DNA from: Sutcliffiella horikoshii
GTDB lineage: Bacteria; Bacillota; Bacilli; Bacillales; Bacillaceae_I
Reading direction: 5' to 3'
DNA: 64,000 nucleotides
NCBI RefSeq assembly: GCF_002157855.1
Contig: NZ_CP020880.1
Span: forward strand, 3,844,001-3,908,000
Shown: positions 61,775-64,000 of the stretch, piece by piece
How the letters are laid out: every line of letters starts with the position of its first letter
Position numbering within the stretch: position 1 is the stretch's first letter
Program-made: the position numbers and the translations under genes
Notes under the pieces: model-generated
What the model was told of the DNA's origin: nothing
The model's database searches: none
The model's input: the letters and a program-made list of their open reading frames with translations, nothing else

Positions 61775-63250
61775 TTGCGTTTTGATATTTTCCGTTTTCT
61801 AGAAAAATTTATTTATGTAATATTTTTTTGTGTCATAGCTTTGCTTGTAGGCATCAATATTTTTGTAAGCAAAGGGCATCAATCGATTGGTCAATTTTCT
61901 CCTAATTATTTTGAAGCAGTTACTTTTATCATTGCTTTAATGTTCTTAGCGGGTATTTTTCGCTTTCGGCACCCTATTTTAAAGACTATTGCTAAGATTC
62001 CTGCTCCACTTTGGGTCGGCGGATTTTTAATAGGTAGTTTATTATTACAGCTTACGATTTCAAAGCTCTTTGTGGTACACCCTACTTGGGATTTCGGTTC
62101 ATTGGTTAATGCAGCGAAAAAGTTTATTGATAGCGGTGAGGTAAGTAACTATTTTTCTATTTACCCGAATAATGTATTTTTGTTTTGCATACTGGTGATT
62201 GTTGGGAAGATTTTCACTCCTGATCTTATAACCTATATGCTTTTTAATAGTTTCATTATCCTTATTAGTCAATATTTAATTTACCGCATCGCCACTAAAG
62301 TAGCCGGGAAAACAGCTGGAATGATTAGTATAGCTGTAAGTGTATTGTTTTTCCCATATATCTTTTTTGCTCCGATTGTTTATACAGATACCATTTCACT
62401 TATTTTTTTATTACTTCCTTTAAATCTGCTTATCGATAAAAATGGTAGATTTAAAAATAATATCTATATTATTTTAGCAGCATCGGTAGTATTTGCTTTT
62501 GGTATGTTGCTTAAAGGTTCTCTTATTATTTTTGTCATTGCGTTTGGAATTACTTTGTTACTCTCTATGAAAGGTTGGAAAAAAGTATATTTTATAGTTC
62601 CTTTCATAGTCCTTTTCGTGATAAAAACATTATTTAATGTTTCTCTTTATCAGTTGGATATTCTAGATAAGGAGCAGCAGAAGAAGACCAGTTTTCCTGT
62701 TTCACATTGGCTTGTCATGGCACAAAATAAGGATAGGTTAGGAAAATTTTCTGAAAACGATGTGAAATGGACACTAAAACTTTTGGCAGAACGCCACAGA
62801 AGTGAAGTGTCAGAGATTCATTATGAAGAGTTGAAACAACGTATTGGTGATAAAGGTGTTTATGGGAACTTGATGTTTAATTTAGAGAAGATTAAGCATA
62901 CATGGACAGATGGAACTTATTATTCTTTGAACAAATTAAGAAGGCATCCACTCGAACCTGAGAATTTTCAGAGATTGGTTGATTATAAGTCTGGTGAATT
63001 GCTGCAAGGGTTCGCCAGGGTGCAACACTTGATTCTTTTAATGGGGTTACTCTTTGTTGTTCCTTTACTGAAAGAAAAGAAGACATTCGTGACATTTTGT
63101 ATGTTGGCAATCATCGGATACTTCTTTTTCTTCCTATTATGGGAGACAAGGTCAAGGTACCTTGTAAGTGTCACCCCTCTAATCATTTTGTTAAGCAGCA
63201 TGGCGTATTTCAGAGTAAAAGGAGATTCGATAGATGAAAAGACTCCTTAA
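61775..63250 (+). CDS. GT-C-type membrane glycosyltransferase
   Basis: A protein of 491 residues from TTG 61775, with GGAGGAAAG upstream. About 11 membrane segments and an early DFGSLVNAA loop that may hold the acidic residue used by GT-C enzymes. The C-terminal ~100-residue soluble part sits between the last spans. It likely transfers a sugar from a lipid carrier outside the membrane. Its stop overlaps the gtrA start, and GT2 follows, as in three-gene surface-glycosylation sets such as ykoST of B. subtilis. Confidence 0.78.
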   Translation: MRFDIFRFLEKFIYVIFFCVIALLVGINIFVSKGHQSIGQFSPNYFEAVTFIIALMFLAGIFRFRHPILKTIAKIPAPLWVGGFLIGSLLLQLTISKLFVVHPTWDFGSLVNAAKKFIDSGEVSNYFSIYPNNVFLFCILVIVGKIFTPDLITYMLFNSFIILISQYLIYRIATKVAGKTAGMISIAVSVLFFPYIFFAPIVYTDTISLIFLLLPLNLLIDKNGRFKNNIYIILAASVVFAFGMLLKGSLIIFVIAFGITLLLSMKGWKKVYFIVPFIVLFVIKTLFNVSLYQLDILDKEQQKKTSFPVSHWLVMAQNKDRLGKFSENDVKWTLKLLAERHRSEVSEIHYEELKQRIGDKGVYGNLMFNLEKIKHTWTDGTYYSLNKLRRHPLEPENFQRLVDYKSGELLQGFARVQHLILLMGLLFVVPLLKEKKTFVTFCMLAIIGYFFFFLLWETRSRYLVSVTPLIILLSSMAYFRVKGDSIDEKTP

Positions 63251-63614
63251 ATTTGGAACTGTTGGGGTATTCAATACGCTTATTACATTTGCCAGCTTTA
63301 CCATCCTTTATTATTTGGGATTAAATTATTTGGTGTCGAATGTTATTGGCTATTGTTTAGGTATCGTGAACAGTTATTATTGGAATAAAAAATGGGTGTT
63401 TAAAGATAGCCGGAAAAGGGCCAGCATATTTTATAAATTTATTGCGGTAAACGTGCTGACTCTTGGAATTCAGACCTTATTTCTTTTCTTATTAGTTAAT
63501 AAATTGGGACTTCAACCGGTCTTGGCAAATTTAGGTTCTATTGGAGCAAGCTTATTTATTAATTACTTTTTAAATGCAAAATGGACGTTCTTTCAAGAAC
63601 AGAACGTCAGATAG
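63234..63614 (+). CDS. GtrA-family flippase
   Basis: A protein of 126 residues with four membrane segments. FGTVGVFNTLITFASFTILY and NSYYWNKKWVFKD are typical GtrA motifs. It probably flips the lipid-linked sugar made by the GT2 enzyme. It overlaps the GT-C gene by 17 bp. Confidence 0.92.
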   Translation: MKRLLKFGTVGVFNTLITFASFTILYYLGLNYLVSNVIGYCLGIVNSYYWNKKWVFKDSRKRASIFYKFIAVNVLTLGIQTLFLFLLVNKLGLQPVLANLGSIGASLFINYFLNAKWTFFQEQNVR

Positions 63615-63625
63615 TGGAGGTTACT

Positions 63626-64000
63626 ATGCGAGAATTAATTTCAATTGTTGTACCTATGTATTTTGAAGAAGAGGTCGCACAGGAGTGTTATAACAGACTA
63701 AAGGGTGTTATGGATGCCGAAAATATTCGTTATGAATTCATTTTCATCAATGATGGAAGCACAGATCGAACGCTAGACATTTTAAGTGACATTGCAAGTA
63801 AGGATCCTCATGCGAAAGTCGTCAATTTCGCGCGTAATTTCGGCCATCAAACAGCGGTTACCGCGGGAATCGATTATGCCAATGGTGATGCTATCGTAAT
63901 TATCGATGCTGATTTGCAGGATCCCCCTGAGGTTATCCCAACTCTTATTGAAAAATGGCGTGAAGGATTCGATGTTGTTTATGCCAAAAGGAAAAAACGT
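63626..64000 (+). CDS. GT2 glycosyltransferase, cut by window end (DPM1/GtrB type)
   Basis: ATG 63626 with GTGGAGG upstream; 125 codons to the window edge. LISIVVPMYFEEEVAQECYN, FINDGSTDRTL, ARNFGHQTAVTAGIDYA and the DxD motif IDADLQDPPEV are typical of dolichol/undecaprenyl-phosphate sugar transferases. It should load a sugar onto undecaprenyl phosphate for the GtrA and GT-C partners. Confidence 0.9.
   Translation, partial: MRELISIVVPMYFEEEVAQECYNRLKGVMDAENIRYEFIFINDGSTDRTLDILSDIASKDPHAKVVNFARNFGHQTAVTAGIDYANGDAIVIIDADLQDPPEVIPTLIEKWREGFDVVYAKRKKR

Overview
The window looks like chromosome of a low-G+C, Gram-positive, endospore-former-type Bacillaceae (Bacillus sensu lato). Evidence: strong AGGAGG ribosome binding sites, many TTG/GTG starts, CcpA-type cre boxes, a ComK-family competence regulator, the ywpF / ssbB / sortase neighbourhood known from Bacillus subtilis, a YflT-domain stress protein, YesM/YesN two-component proteins, sortase-anchored and subtilisin-like exoenzymes, and the GC-rich intergenic repeats and GGGTCTGACCC palindromes common in Bacillus genomes. 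The species cannot be fixed from sequence reading alone.

Layout. (1) 1-3.6 kb: end of a membrane-protein gene, a GNAT acetyltransferase between two related hairpin repeats, and a winged-helix regulator followed by an MFS exporter. (2) 3.7-8.5 kb: mobile DNA. There is a 3' remnant of one group II intron, a full-length group II intron with an RT/HNH protein, and an IS110-family element with structured non-coding DNA on both sides of its transposase. (3) 8.5-21.5 kb: a Tn7-like transposon with tnsA-tnsB-tnsC-tniQ on the minus strand and a second tniQ divergent from tnsA. Four cargo genes follow: a wHTH/PD-(D/E)XK nuclease-like protein, a protein with a HEPN-type RNxxxH motif, and a coupled pair made of an unknown soluble protein and a membrane protein. 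The right end appears to be at 21486, inside codon 23 of ssbB (ywpH); only the first ~23 ssbB codons remain. The left end was not found and may lie outside the window.

(4) 21.8-29.8 kb: host DNA with ywpF, a class D sortase and its acidic surface substrate, a SEC-C protein, small hypotheticals, a GT2-GtrA fusion and a large acidic YflT-domain protein. (5) 29.8-37.3 kb: a carbohydrate unit on the minus strand (two ABC permeases, binding protein, YesM/YesN pair, Gfo/Idh/MocA oxidoreductase) with cre boxes and interrupted by Bacillus repeats. (6) 37.4-45.7 kb: diguanylate cyclase, glutamate dehydrogenase, VanZ protein, acyltransferase, galE, comK and a DMT permease. (7) 45.7-51.5 kb: a cell-wall-anchored amylase-pullulanase of about 1,900 residues under two cre boxes. 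(8) 51.8-56.6 kb: a c-di-GMP-I riboswitch ahead of a 44-residue ORF, small membrane and coat-like proteins including two C1q/TNF-like paralogues, and a VOC protein. (9) 56.8-64 kb: a secreted subtilisin-family protease, RarD, and the start of a GT-C / GtrA / GT2 glycosylation cluster cut by the window end.

Functional links. The cre-controlled amylopullulanase and ABC/YesMN unit suggest polysaccharide use under CcpA control. Both sortase-signal proteins end in LPxTA-like motifs that fit the single class D sortase seen here. The Tn7-like element has disrupted a gene of the competence (ComK) regulon while comK itself, about 22 kb away, is intact. The main candidates for new biology are the dual-TniQ element with its cargo and ssbB target, the riboswitch-controlled small ORF, the structured IS110 flanks, and a base-composition switch centred on the GGGTCTGACCC repeats.
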